Shown: in pieces, positions 7,877-16,840 of the stretch
How the letters are laid out: each line of letters begins with the position of its first letter
Numbering within the stretch: the stretch's first letter is position 1
NCBI GenBank assembly: GCA_946412015.1
Contig: CAMKGA010000009.1
Location: 1-51,528, forward strand
Direction: 5' to 3'
From: an uncultured Caryophanales bacterium
GTDB lineage: Bacteria > Bacillota_I > Bacilli_A > RF39 > UBA660
DNA length: 51,528 nucleotides
The notes under the pieces: model-generated
What the model saw: only the letters and a program-made list of their open reading frames with translations
Databases searched by the model: none
What the model was told of the DNA's origin: nothing
Made by a program: the position numbers and the translations under genes

Positions 7877-9452
7877 ATTTTAAAATTAAATTATCAGTAT
7901 TAATATCTTCTTTAGTAATAGTTATTAAATCATTTTTATTTTTCTTATTCTTTACTCTAGATGCATGACTTATAACTGTTTTTTCATAAACATTTCTAAT
8001 AAATCTTGCGTTACCAAAATTTTTCATGTTTCTATTTTCATCTATAATAGTTTTTAAATATTCTACTGCATTATCTTCTACTTTAAAGCCACTTTTTTTA
8101 GCCATGTTTTTAAATATTTGAATAAGTTCTGTAGTAGTATAATCTTCAAATTCTAATGTATAACCAATTCTAGATGTAATTCCTGAGTTAGAGTTTAGAA
8201 AATCTTGCATTTCTTTTGTATATCCTGCAAATATTACAACTAGCTTATCTCTATAATTTTCCATAGCTTGAATTAATGTAGCAATTGCCTCATCATTATA
8301 AGAATTATTAGAATTAGATGCAAGAGTATATGCTTCATCAATAAATAATACTCCATTTAAACTTTTTTCAATTACTGATGCAACTTTTGGTGCAGTTTGA
8401 CCAACATATTCTGCAACTAAATCTTTTGATGATACTTCTATTAATTTATTTTCTTTTATATATTTTAAATTATATAAAATATTTGCAATCATTCTAGCTA
8501 TTGTAGTTTTACCTGTACCAGGATTACCTAAAAATACCATGTGTAAATTAATATTACTAATTTTTAAATCATTTTCCGTTTTACTCTTTAATCTCATTAA
8601 ATCGACTAAATCGTGTAATACTTTTTTTACTTTATCTAATCCAACTAATTCATCAAGTTCTTTAAATATTTCATCATTAGATATATCTTCTTTTATACTT
8701 GGTATTTCATTATGAAATGAAATATATCTTATAAGTTCTTTTTCATATTCAAAGTAATCACTATTTTTATCATAAGTTTTATTAATATAGTCAAGTAGTG
8801 CTACTTTTAAATCGTCATTAACATCAATACTATTTATAATATCATTATATATATCTTGATTGTCAGGATTTACTGAATTTATATAAAACTTAAAATATTT
8901 ATTTTTAAAGTTTTCATATCCTAAAAAGAAATTAGTAATTTCTAAATCATTTCCTACAACAGTAATAATGCTTTTATTATCTTGATCAAAATAATTTTCT
9001 AATTCATAGAATAATTTTTTATGTGTCTTATCATCTTCTAAATTGATTCCAGCTAGATCTTTAAAATTTATTAAACCATAATTTGAAAAGTTAATATTTT
9101 TATCTATTTTATAAAGTGAATAATCTATTTTTTCTTTTTTATCTATATATGAATATTTAAGTGCAGCATCATAGATAATATTTATAATATCACTAGATAC
9201 TTTATCACTATTTGAACTTATTATTAGTCTAATAGGAATATAAATATCAACCTCGTTATTATTATATTTTTTCATATAATCAATTATTTTTTTTATAATG
9301 TTTTTAGAATCATCACTTATATATAATTTATCAATTTCAAAACTTAAGGAAGAATCTTCCTTAAGCTCAATTTCATTACTACTATCTTCAATGCTTTTAT
9401 CTGTACTAAAAAAATCATTATATATATCTTTAAAATAGTCCATTTTATCCAT
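7875..9452 (-). CDS. CbbX/SpoVK-family AAA+ ATPase
   Basis: A 525-residue protein. The C-terminal half (about 265-520) is a complete AAA+ module of the CbbX/SpoVK type: ELVGLDKVKK, Walker A GNPGTGKTT, the pore-loop region YVGQTAPKV, Walker B GVLFIDEAYTL, AVIFAGY-like sensor 1 (VVIFAGYTKEM), and the arginine region SRIGYTLEF. The first 250 residues form an acidic, Asn/Lys/Ile-rich region that I do not recognise. It is the last gene of the operon with TelA (2-nt gap to the TelA stop) and has no signal peptide, so it acts in the cytoplasm, probably remodelling a protein partner. Which partner is unknown; TelA or the cytoplasmic side of the operon's membrane proteins are candidates by context only. 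Confidence 0.85.
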   Translation of the reverse strand: MDKMDYFKDIYNDFFSTDKSIEDSSNEIELKEDSSLSFEIDKLYISDDSKNIIKKIIDYMKKYNNNEVDIYIPIRLIISSNSDKVSSDIINIIYDAALKYSYIDKKEKIDYSLYKIDKNINFSNYGLINFKDLAGINLEDDKTHKKLFYELENYFDQDNKSIITVVGNDLEITNFFLGYENFKNKYFKFYINSVNPDNQDIYNDIINSIDVNDDLKVALLDYINKTYDKNSDYFEYEKELIRYISFHNEIPSIKEDISNDEIFKELDELVGLDKVKKVLHDLVDLMRLKSKTENDLKISNINLHMVFLGNPGTGKTTIARMIANILYNLKYIKENKLIEVSSKDLVAEYVGQTAPKVASVIEKSLNGVLFIDEAYTLASNSNNSYNDEAIATLIQAMENYRDKLVVIFAGYTKEMQDFLNSNSGITSRIGYTLEFEDYTTTELIQIFKNMAKKSGFKVEDNAVEYLKTIIDENRNMKNFGNARFIRNVYEKTVISHASRVKNKKNKNDLITITKEDINTDNLILK

Positions 9453-9454
9453 TA

Positions 9455-10609
9455 TTATGCCTTACTTTCAACATGTATTTCTAACATTTTTTCTTTTAGT
9501 TCTTTTTCTATTTCTTCTAGAGTATTTTCAGCCTCAGCACGTTTAATTCTTCCATCTTTATGAATTTCAATAACTTTATCTAAAGTTTCTATTAAATTTT
9601 GATTTGTTTTTTGTAATGTTTCTATATCAACTATTGCTCTTTCAGACTCTTTAGCTATATCAATTGATCCTTGTTTTAATGTTTCACTATTTTTAACTAA
9701 CATTTCATTAGTTAATTTGGATACTTCTTGTTGATGTTTTAAAGCTTGCTTTGCATCGTTAATTCCAAGAGCAAGAACCATCTGATTTTTCCAAAGAGGA
9801 ATAGTATTAGTGATTGAACTTTGAATTTTTTCTACTAACTCAGCTTCATTATTTTGAAGTAATCTTATTTGTGGAGCCATTTGAATTGAAATAATTCTTG
9901 TTGTTTTAAGATCATAGATTTTCTTTTCAAATCTAGTAATTAGATTTTCCATATCATTTACTTTTTGAACATCTAACTGATCTTTAGATTTTTCTGCTTT
10001 TGCTTTTAATTCAGGTAAAACTTTATTTCTTAATTCTTCTATTTTTTTATCACCTGCAATTATATAAAGTGATATTTCTTTAAAGTATTCTAAATTCTTT
10101 TCATACATTGTATCAAAAATATTAATATCTTTAAGCATCAATAATTTATCTTTTTCAAGTTTTCCTTCTATAGTATCAATATTCTTTTCTATTTTACTAT
10201 ATTTTGCAATTATATAATCTACTTCTTTTTTTGCACTTGAAAATAATTTAGCAAAAAAACCTTTTTTCTTAGATCCTGCAATATCTGAATCAAATGATTT
10301 AATTTGACTTACTAAGTCAGCTAATAAATCACCAACGTCTCCTGCATTTTTTGTTTTCACATCTTCTAATATACTATCTGAAAATTTTGATATTTTGTCT
10401 TGAGCAGCTGCACCAAATTGTAAAATTTGAGTTGCGTCATTGATATCTATTTTACTATTAAAATCATCTACTGCTTTCTTTTCTTCTTCTGTAAGCATAT
10501 CATAATTAAGTGTTTGTTCTATTTTATTTTCACTTACATCTTCACTTGTTATTTCTTTTACACTTTCTTCATCCATTGCTTTTTCTACTTTTAATTCTAA
10601 TCCATTCAT
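9455..10609 (-). CDS. telA: TelA/KlaA-family toxic anion resistance protein
   Basis: A 384-residue soluble, largely helical protein. It matches the TelA family in length and motifs: AAAQDKISKFSDSILEDVKT near residue 75, a DVGDLLADL stretch, the FFAKLF region, and the long coiled-coil with LITRFEKKIYDLKTTRIISI, QMAPQIRLLQ and IPLWKNQMVLALG. Family members are tied to tellurite and other envelope or membrane stress; their biochemical activity is not established. The first 35 residues are an acidic extension. Shine-Dalgarno gaaggatt. It sits between a solute-binding protein and an AAA+ ATPase in one transcript, and XpaC, a recurrent TelA neighbour, is two genes upstream. Confidence 0.88.
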   Translation of the reverse strand: MNGLELKVEKAMDEESVKEITSEDVSENKIEQTLNYDMLTEEEKKAVDDFNSKIDINDATQILQFGAAAQDKISKFSDSILEDVKTKNAGDVGDLLADLVSQIKSFDSDIAGSKKKGFFAKLFSSAKKEVDYIIAKYSKIEKNIDTIEGKLEKDKLLMLKDINIFDTMYEKNLEYFKEISLYIIAGDKKIEELRNKVLPELKAKAEKSKDQLDVQKVNDMENLITRFEKKIYDLKTTRIISIQMAPQIRLLQNNEAELVEKIQSSITNTIPLWKNQMVLALGINDAKQALKHQQEVSKLTNEMLVKNSETLKQGSIDIAKESERAIVDIETLQKTNQNLIETLDKVIEIHKDGRIKRAEAENTLEEIEKELKEKMLEIHVESKA

Positions 10610-10623
10610 TTTAATCCTTCTTT

Positions 10624-11811
10624 CTATTTCAAATAATCTATTAATTTATTATATGTATCCATTTTTAAACTAGATACAGTACTATTTATACTTTTAGGTA
10701 TTCCTATACCAATCTTTTTAACATCATAATTACCACCAGTAATACCTGTTCTAAAGCCATATTTATTAAATGCAATCTCTTGTATTTCTTTATCATCAAA
10801 TGCCTTATATAATTTATTACCATTATCTGTAAATACAGCAAAACAGTGAGAATTCCATATTGTTGGTGTTGGATATAACACTCTTATATCATCTTTTACT
10901 TGATTAAAAGCATCTGGTGATGAATTAGCAAAATCAATCATGCTTTTTTCATAATCAACAATCATAGGCTCTCCACCCATACCAGTTTTTAAATATCTTT
11001 CAAAAAGGTCAGCAGGTGTATTATTCATATAACCTGATTTTGTATAAAATTCTTTTAATTTAGGTAAATTTGCATCTATATTTTCATCCGTTACTTGCCC
11101 ACCTGAAAGTATCGATAATAATAATCCATAATAAGTAGCTCCAGGAGATGAAGATACAGGATCAGTTGATGCAATATTTATTGTTCCATATAAATTTTCA
11201 AGTCCAATATCAGACCATTTTTTACCTTCTAGTATATAATTAATTAATTTATTCATATCAGTAATATAATATACACCATCAGTCTCAGTTACAATATTTT
11301 CATTAATAAGTGCATCAACAACACTAGCCCAACTATAAATAACAATTGGTGTATTAAGTGTAAGTCCACCTGATGTTACTGTATATCTATCTGCTTCATT
11401 TAATTCTTTATTTGGTGATAATTTATAATAATCATAAAATCTCTGATCAGATGTAAATAAAGCATCATATTTTGAAACATTGTCATTAAATACTGAATAT
11501 TCTTTTCCGTTTGTGATATCGTTTACAATACTACTATTACCAAGACCAATTGATTCCCTAATTAATGGTTTTTGAATAGTTTTACCATTACTCCAAGTAT
11601 CAAATACTGGATTTATATGATACTTTTTATTAATTATTTCAATAACCTTTTCATCTGATAAAAAATCTTCTTTACCACCACCTGTTGCAACAAAAACTGT
11701 ATCTAATTTTTTATTAGCATTACTTTTTACTCCTATATTTTTTATAACAACAATACTAATGATTAATACAATAAATATTCCAATACCAATAAATAAATTT
11801 TTATTTTTCAT
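10624..11811 (-). CDS. Membrane-anchored solute-binding-like protein
   Basis: About 395 residues with a single N-terminal membrane helix (FIGIGIFIVLIISIVVI) and no lipobox. The rest is an extracellular type-2 periplasmic-binding-protein-like fold: FVATGGGKEDF at the first strand, IASTDPVSSSPGATYYGLLL at the hinge/ligand region, GGEPMIVDYE, and LYPTPTIWNSHCFAVF. No ABC permease or ATPase is nearby, so it probably senses or binds rather than feeds a transporter. It shares general fold and layout with the N-terminal half of the VWA lipoprotein two genes upstream, suggesting a common ancestor or paired function. The ATG at 11811, preceded by gcaggtga, is preferred over the in-frame GTG at 11820. 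It overlaps the end of xpaC. Confidence 0.75.
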   Translation of the reverse strand: MKNKNLFIGIGIFIVLIISIVVIKNIGVKSNANKKLDTVFVATGGGKEDFLSDEKVIEIINKKYHINPVFDTWSNGKTIQKPLIRESIGLGNSSIVNDITNGKEYSVFNDNVSKYDALFTSDQRFYDYYKLSPNKELNEADRYTVTSGGLTLNTPIVIYSWASVVDALINENIVTETDGVYYITDMNKLINYILEGKKWSDIGLENLYGTINIASTDPVSSSPGATYYGLLLSILSGGQVTDENIDANLPKLKEFYTKSGYMNNTPADLFERYLKTGMGGEPMIVDYEKSMIDFANSSPDAFNQVKDDIRVLYPTPTIWNSHCFAVFTDNGNKLYKAFDDKEIQEIAFNKYGFRTGITGGNYDVKKIGIGIPKSINSTVSSLKMDTYNKLIDYLK

Positions 11812-12433
11812 TAGATTCACCTGCTTTCATAATCAAATTATCTGATGTAATACCATCTGCTTTAAGCATCATATCATATATTTTCATATCCGACGATGCA
11901 TCTAGGATATCTTTTTGATATAAGGATGCCAATATAGTATTAAATGCATCTGTTGTATTCTTTATCATATCATTTGCTTTCTTTATAAAAGTTTTCCCTT
12001 CACTTGATATTAATTTCTGATTTTCAATTTCATCATATCTATTTACAATCTTAAGTAATACTGGTAAGTAATAATCAAAGAAGTTTTTAATATTATCTGC
12101 TTTTCTAGGATTTTTTTCTACTTCATTTATTATTTTATCTACAGTACTATTTATCTCTTTTAATTCATCTCTTAATTTTAAATCTTCTATTTTAGGCATC
12201 AATTCTAAAATCTGTTTATTTTCTTTTTTAGCAACTATTATTTTTTCATATAAACTAGCATTTGTTTCTTTTAAAGTTTTTTTAGGTTTAAAACTTGAAA
12301 ATACAAGTTCGCTTGCACCAAATGCAGCAGCACCTATTATGATTGATGGTGCAAGTGGAGTTGCAAGTGCTAGATAAGGAACTGCGAAAAATGCACTACC
12401 TAATGCTGCAGATACTAATTCTTTTCCTTTCAT
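11801..12433 (-). CDS. xpaC: XpaC-like protein
   Basis: A 210-residue protein: an N-terminal hydrophobic hairpin (AALGSAFFAVPYLALATPLA; IIIGAAAFGASELVF), a charged helical domain, and a C-terminal segment, DILDASSDMKIYDMMLKADG, that matches the closing motif of the XpaC family. XpaC proteins recur next to TelA in Firmicutes. The historical name (hydrolysis of an indolyl phosphate) does not prove an enzyme activity. The start codon overlaps the VWA gene stop by one base (TAATG), showing translational coupling. The Shine-Dalgarno, aggag, lies inside the upstream gene. Confidence 0.75.
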   Translation of the reverse strand: MKGKELVSAALGSAFFAVPYLALATPLAPSIIIGAAAFGASELVFSSFKPKKTLKETNASLYEKIIVAKKENKQILELMPKIEDLKLRDELKEINSTVDKIINEVEKNPRKADNIKNFFDYYLPVLLKIVNRYDEIENQKLISSEGKTFIKKANDMIKNTTDAFNTILASLYQKDILDASSDMKIYDMMLKADGITSDNLIMKAGESNEK

Positions 12434-14022
12434 TAATTATAGCTCCTAACTTCTTTAAATGCTTCTTTTAAACCAGATTTACCATCAAATACCTTTCCAT
12501 TAGTCATTTTAGATACACTCTCAAGTTCATAATAGCTAGCTGATCCAAATGTAATACTATAAATTGGAACTGTTGATTTATTCTTTTTGTAATACTTATA
12601 TAAATCATTATAACTTCCTACATTAGATTGTCCGTCAGTCATAAGAATAACAGTTTTTGTATAATCATTATCATTATCCTTAGATAAAACTTTTAAAGCT
12701 TCAATACTTGTATCATATATATTTGTAGCACCACCTGCTTCTAGATTATTAATAATATCAATTACCTCATCAGTCTCACTACCATATTTAGTATCATACG
12801 TTTCATAAGAGTCATTAAATGTAATAATAGTTATCTTATCATTAGATGAAAACTGTAATTTATCACGACTAGCTGTATCATAATCTAATATATAATTCAT
12901 TGCATCTTTTAAAGAAGTAAGTCCACTACCATACATACTACCAGATACATCTAGGCAAAATACAACATGTGTTGGCTTTCTTAATTTTTCAATATATAAA
13001 TTAATAGCTTCCGTCATTACTTTTTTACTAGGATATTTCATATCTTTTAGATATTTTGATGTATCAATTCCCCATTCAGGATTAAATATTTTTTTATCTG
13101 TATTCTCTTTAATACCACCATACCAAGAACGATATCCTTTTCTTTCCATTTTAAATATCATCTCATCACTTCTTAAATAATTTTGAAGTGTTTTAAATCT
13201 ATCTTTATTTTCTATATCATTTGAATCATTATTGATATAAGCAAATGGCATATCATTAATCGCAACTCCATCTTTAGGATATATTAAATATAGTGGCTCT
13301 TTATTTTGTTTAACTCTTTTTTTATTAATATTTATTAAAGTACTTTCATAATTAATCATAGCATTATAATCGCCATTTTCATACATTTTAACTAGATAAT
13401 CTTCATCACCAGAAACTCTTTCAACGCCTTTAAATAAATCTTTTAAATCATTCACTAAAGTTTCATTATTAAGCATATCTAGTGTTAATACCTCAGGACT
13501 TCCTGCAAGACTATTTAAGAAACTTAAATAAGTAGTGGCACCAGTATTAGTTTTTGTAACAGATGACATAACATATTTTAACTTATTACTTCTAACTGCA
13601 TCTAGTATATCTTTATTATATACATCTTTATCTACAAAACCTAATTCTATTGCTTTACTCTTTTCAATAGCCATAACAACTGGATCAAGTACTATAGACT
13701 TACTATCTGTTGTAAGGTATGTATTATCAAGCATATAAAGCCAAATAGAATTAGATATCCATACAGCATCATACTTACTACTATCTTCATTTAAAATATC
13801 AACAATCTCTAAATCACCATAATAATCAATATCTACATTAAATCCCTCATTTTTAGCAAACTTTTTAATATCATCGCTCATGCTTTTAGTAGATGTTGAT
13901 GCAATTATTCTAAATGTTTTTTCACTATTAAATATATTATCTACACTACAACTTGTAAATATTAATAAGAATGTCATAAAAAATATTAAACTTATGAATT
14001 TTAATATATTCTTATTTTTCAT
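12433..14022 (-). CDS. Lipoprotein: solute-binding domain fused to VWA domain
   Basis: About 529 residues. A lipoprotein signal ends in LLIFTSC. Residues about 35-330 form a type-2 solute-binding-like domain (FRIIASTSTKSM; KYDAVWISNSIW; VTKTNTGATTYLSFLNSLAG; YNAMINYEST; PLYLIYPKDGVA). Residues about 355-525 are a von Willebrand A domain with a complete MIDAS: DVSGS, the Thr of GGATNIYD, and the Asp of LMTDGQSN. It is therefore predicted to sit outside the membrane and bind a metal-dependent partner. Two Met codons stand side by side; the second (14022) is better spaced from gaaggtga. First gene of the operon that continues with xpaC, the second binding protein, telA and the AAA+ ATPase. Confidence 0.85.
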   Translation of the reverse strand: MKNKNILKFISLIFFMTFLLIFTSCSVDNIFNSEKTFRIIASTSTKSMSDDIKKFAKNEGFNVDIDYYGDLEIVDILNEDSSKYDAVWISNSIWLYMLDNTYLTTDSKSIVLDPVVMAIEKSKAIELGFVDKDVYNKDILDAVRSNKLKYVMSSVTKTNTGATTYLSFLNSLAGSPEVLTLDMLNNETLVNDLKDLFKGVERVSGDEDYLVKMYENGDYNAMINYESTLININKKRVKQNKEPLYLIYPKDGVAINDMPFAYINNDSNDIENKDRFKTLQNYLRSDEMIFKMERKGYRSWYGGIKENTDKKIFNPEWGIDTSKYLKDMKYPSKKVMTEAINLYIEKLRKPTHVVFCLDVSGSMYGSGLTSLKDAMNYILDYDTASRDKLQFSSNDKITIITFNDSYETYDTKYGSETDEVIDIINNLEAGGATNIYDTSIEALKVLSKDNDNDYTKTVILMTDGQSNVGSYNDLYKYYKKNKSTVPIYSITFGSASYYELESVSKMTNGKVFDGKSGLKEAFKEVRSYN

Positions 14023-14080
14023 CATTTCACCTTCTATCTAATAATTATGATATCATAAATATATTGTTATTACAAGAAAA

Positions 14081-14100
14081 AAAGAAGCATCTGCTTCTTT
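14081..14100 (-). terminator. Terminator of the four-paralog operon
   Basis: Minus-strand hairpin aaagaagca / tgcttcttt with a 2-nt loop (in practice a 4-6 nt loop), followed by a long T run; 13 nt beyond the last paralog. Confidence 0.85.
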
Positions 14101-14113
14101 AGAAATAATATAT

Positions 14114-14767
14114 TTAAAATATATTTTTATATTTTGCTTTGATTTTTTCAATTTTATAATTTTCTGAATAATCTCTTGATTCCATCATCTTAATAAAATC
14201 ATCATATGTATTTTGATAAATAGCATCCAACTGTTTTTTTAACTCTACTCTAGCATCAAAATATTCTAAATTAGTACAATAATTATCAGGATTTAAATGG
14301 TATTCTAAATAAAATTCTAACTCATCAGCAGTTACTAAAGTTTTATCATCTAAATTTAAAAATGCTGGTATATCTATATTATTTTTTCTCTTTGGAAATG
14401 CAATTTTTCTAAAATTAGGATAAGGTAGTAATTCTCTTGTGATTAGTTCTCTATATCTTGATGCAAAACTAGAATCTACTCTTGACTGATAAAAAAGAAT
14501 TTCTTTAGCCGGTTTAAAGCTAGCATGAGATAAAATATATTCCATTTCTTTATTAGTAATATCTAAATAATTATCTTTATTTTTATAAATGTTATCATTA
14601 TCACCTACTACATCTTTTTCATAATGATTATGATTATTATCAATGTCTATTTGATATATTGTGCCTTTATAAATATCATCTATTTTTTCATTAAAAATTG
14701 CATCTGCAATTGCTTTTTTTCGATCTTCTTCTGTCTCTGTAACTTGTATTTTTTTGTTTCTTCTCAT
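14114..14767 (-). CDS. Tandem paralog 4, unrecognised family
   Basis: 217 residues, last of four related genes. I do not recognise the family. Shared landmarks are DDIYKGTIYQID near residue 33, a GDNDNIYK segment, ASFKPAKEILFYQS, RELITRELLP, IPAFLN, and a C-terminal module YHLNPDNY-EYFDARVELKKQLD-MESRDYSENYKIEKIKAKYK. No signal peptide or membrane helix, so cytoplasmic. The N-terminus is basic and helical. The repeated RELITR-LP and Phe/Tyr-rich strand pattern suggests an alpha/beta core with a helical C-terminal tail. Shine-Dalgarno aaggag. Confidence 0.8.
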   Translation of the reverse strand: MRRNKKIQVTETEEDRKKAIADAIFNEKIDDIYKGTIYQIDIDNNHNHYEKDVVGDNDNIYKNKDNYLDITNKEMEYILSHASFKPAKEILFYQSRVDSSFASRYRELITRELLPYPNFRKIAFPKRKNNIDIPAFLNLDDKTLVTADELEFYLEYHLNPDNYCTNLEYFDARVELKKQLDAIYQNTYDDFIKMMESRDYSENYKIEKIKAKYKNIF

Positions 14768-14778
14768 AATATTTCTCC

Positions 14779-15459
14779 TTAAAAATACTTTTTATATTTT
14801 TCTTTTAATCTTTTCATTTTGTATTCTTCTGAATAATCACGTGATTCAATAAATTTAAAATAATCTTCTTCTGCTTTTTTATAAATACTTACAAGTTTTT
14901 TTTCTAATTCACTTCTAGCATCAAAATATTCAGAATTAACCTTATAATTTTTAGGATTAAGATTATATTCCATATATTCTTCTAAGTCTTTAGATTTTGC
15001 TCTTGTTCCAGAACGAATATAATACATAATATCATATTCATCAATATAGCATTCATTATCATAGAAAAAAACAGGAATAATAGTATCATTACTAACTATT
15101 TTATTAAACATTTTATATGAAGAATTAGAGTGAATAATTACAGATGGTAATTCGCATCTAGTAATAAGCTCTCTTACTGCTTCATAACGCCCACCATTAG
15201 AAAATTTTGATTTATAATATATTACATCTTTAACTTTTTTAAAACTTGCACGCTCTAAAATTTCATTTATATTTGAATCTTTAAATATACTATTATTATC
15301 ACCATCTTTATTACCAGTAAAATGAATATGATTATCATCTAAATCTATTTGATATATTGCTCCTTTATATATATCATCTATCTCTTCACTATATATTTTT
15401 TCTAAATTCTTTTTATATCTTTTAAGTTCATTCTTACTCAAATTTTTTATATCTTTCAT
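14779..15459 (-). CDS. Tandem paralog 3, unrecognised family
   Basis: 226 residues, same architecture as its neighbours: EIDDIYKGAIYQIDLDDNHI, KDGDNNSIFK, ASFKKVKDVIYYKS, VRELITRCELP, IPVFFYDNE, then EYMEYNLNPKNY, EYFDARSELEKKL and IESRDYSEEYKMKRLKEKYK. It has an extra segment (about 138-155, DIMYYIRSGTRA) before the C-terminal module. Cytoplasmic by lack of signal or helix. A strong Shine-Dalgarno, aggagggg, lies 11 nt before paralog 4. The conserved charged residues R, E and R of RELITR are the only obvious candidate functional positions. Confidence 0.8.
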   Translation of the reverse strand: MKDIKNLSKNELKRYKKNLEKIYSEEIDDIYKGAIYQIDLDDNHIHFTGNKDGDNNSIFKDSNINEILERASFKKVKDVIYYKSKFSNGGRYEAVRELITRCELPSVIIHSNSSYKMFNKIVSNDTIIPVFFYDNECYIDEYDIMYYIRSGTRAKSKDLEEYMEYNLNPKNYKVNSEYFDARSELEKKLVSIYKKAEEDYFKFIESRDYSEEYKMKRLKEKYKKYF

Positions 15460-15467
15460 AACCCCTC

Positions 15468-16067
15468 CTAAAATAAACTTTTATATTTTTCTTTTAGTTT
15501 ATTCATTTTATATTCTTCTGAATAATCACATTTATTCATAAGAAGAATATATTCATCAACTGCTTTTTTATATAAATCATCGATTAATTTATTAACATTA
15601 GTTTTAGCATCATTAATATATTCACTATCTCCAACATATTTATTTATATATTTTTCTATAGTTTCTGAAAGCGCATCATCATTATATAATGTATCATAAT
15701 ACACAAAAAATGGTATAATTGTTCCATCTTCAAGAGTATATGCATCATAAATTTTATCAATATCAGTACATGTCGGTAATACTCTTCTAGTTATAAACTC
15801 TCTTATACAAAGCTTTCTATTATGAGGAACAACCTTAGATTCATAGCATAAAACATCCATAACAGGTTTAAAATTACCATATTTTAATATATCACTTATA
15901 TCATAATTTTTGTATACCATATCACATTTTGTGCTAATAGTTAAATAACCATTTTTATAATGCCTCTCCCCATTTAAATCAATTTGATATAATTTAAGTT
16001 TATATAGATTCTTTATTTTTTCTTTATCAATTTTCAATTCAATTTTTCTTTGTTTTTTATCATTCAT
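15468..16067 (-). CDS. Tandem paralog 2, shorter and more diverged
   Basis: 199 residues. It keeps KLYQIDLNGERH, YGNFKPVMDVLCYESKV, IREFITRRVLP, IPFFVYYD and the closing MNKCDYSEEYKMNKLKEKYK, but lacks much of the N-terminal basic extension. The NPxNY-x-EYFDAR region is replaced by KYVGDSEYINDAKTNVNKL. RELITR reads REFITR. The divergence under an intact frame suggests the copies are specialising, not simply redundant. Shine-Dalgarno agggtgat; 8 nt from the next gene. Confidence 0.78.
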   Translation of the reverse strand: MNDKKQRKIELKIDKEKIKNLYKLKLYQIDLNGERHYKNGYLTISTKCDMVYKNYDISDILKYGNFKPVMDVLCYESKVVPHNRKLCIREFITRRVLPTCTDIDKIYDAYTLEDGTIIPFFVYYDTLYNDDALSETIEKYINKYVGDSEYINDAKTNVNKLIDDLYKKAVDEYILLMNKCDYSEEYKMNKLKEKYKSLF

Positions 16068-16071
16068 ATAA

Positions 16072-16785
16072 TCACCCTAAATACTTTTTATATTTTTGCT
16101 TTACCCCTTCTATTTTATATTCTTCTGAATAATCTCTTGATTCCATCAAATTAAAATAGTCTAAAGATGCTTTTTCATATATATTATTTAACTGTCTTTT
16201 AAGCTCTACTCTTGGATCAAAAAACTCTATATTTTCATTGTAATTGCTAGAATTTAAATGATATTCCATATAATCTTCTATCTCTTTTGCTGTTGCCTCA
16301 TGTTTCCATGATACAGTTGATCCAGCACCTCTACTATTTGGTGTAAATACAAATTTATTATTAAAGATAAAAACAGGTATTTTCTTATCATTTTTTATTA
16401 TTGGATCACACAATTCCATATCTTTGTGTTGATGATTAATAACAAACGGTAATTTTTCTCTTGTAATTATTTCCCTTATACAAAAACTACATGTCTCACT
16501 ACATTCAATTTCAGAGTCATAAAACAATACTTCTTTAACAGATTTAAAACTACCTTTTTTTAAAACTGTTATTAGTTTATCATCTTTAAACAAAGTATCA
16601 TTATCCCCTTTAATACCATCAATAAAACTGTCTTGTTTGTTATCTAAATCTATTTGATAAATAAAACCTATAAATATTTTTTTTATTTTCTCATTATATA
16701 TTTCATTAATAATATGATTTGGTTCTTTTACTTCTTCTAATTTTTCTTTTTGTTGCTCTAATTTTAATTTTTTCTTTCTTCTCAT
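16072..16785 (-). CDS. Tandem paralog 1, unrecognised family
   Basis: 237 residues, first gene of the operon. A very basic N-terminus (MRRKKKLKLEQQKEKLEEVK) precedes IYNEKIKKIFIGFIYQIDLD, KGDNDTLFK, GSFKSVKEVLFYDSE, IREIITREKLP, IPVFIFNNK, and the C-terminal module YHLNSSNY, EFFDPRVELKRQLN, MESRDYSEEYKIEGVKQKYK. It contains a Cys pair in ECSETCSFCIRE not found in the others. The stop is TGA, one of several showing the standard code. Shine-Dalgarno tgggggat. Transcribed from the consensus promoter 25 nt upstream. Confidence 0.8.
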   Translation of the reverse strand: MRRKKKLKLEQQKEKLEEVKEPNHIINEIYNEKIKKIFIGFIYQIDLDNKQDSFIDGIKGDNDTLFKDDKLITVLKKGSFKSVKEVLFYDSEIECSETCSFCIREIITREKLPFVINHQHKDMELCDPIIKNDKKIPVFIFNNKFVFTPNSRGAGSTVSWKHEATAKEIEDYMEYHLNSSNYNENIEFFDPRVELKRQLNNIYEKASLDYFNLMESRDYSEEYKIEGVKQKYKKYLG

Positions 16786-16809
16786 TACTATCCCCCAAAA
16801 CTAGGGATT

Positions 16810-16838
16810 ATTATATAAAATTTATTGCTTATTGTCAA
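16810..16838 (-). promoter_or_regulatory. Fully consensus sigma-A promoter
   Basis: Minus strand: TTGACA (16838-16833), exactly 17 nt, TATAAT (16815-16810). All twelve core positions match consensus. Start of transcription is expected near 16803, giving a leader of under 20 nt before paralog 1. Confidence 0.9.
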
Positions 16839-16840
16839 AA

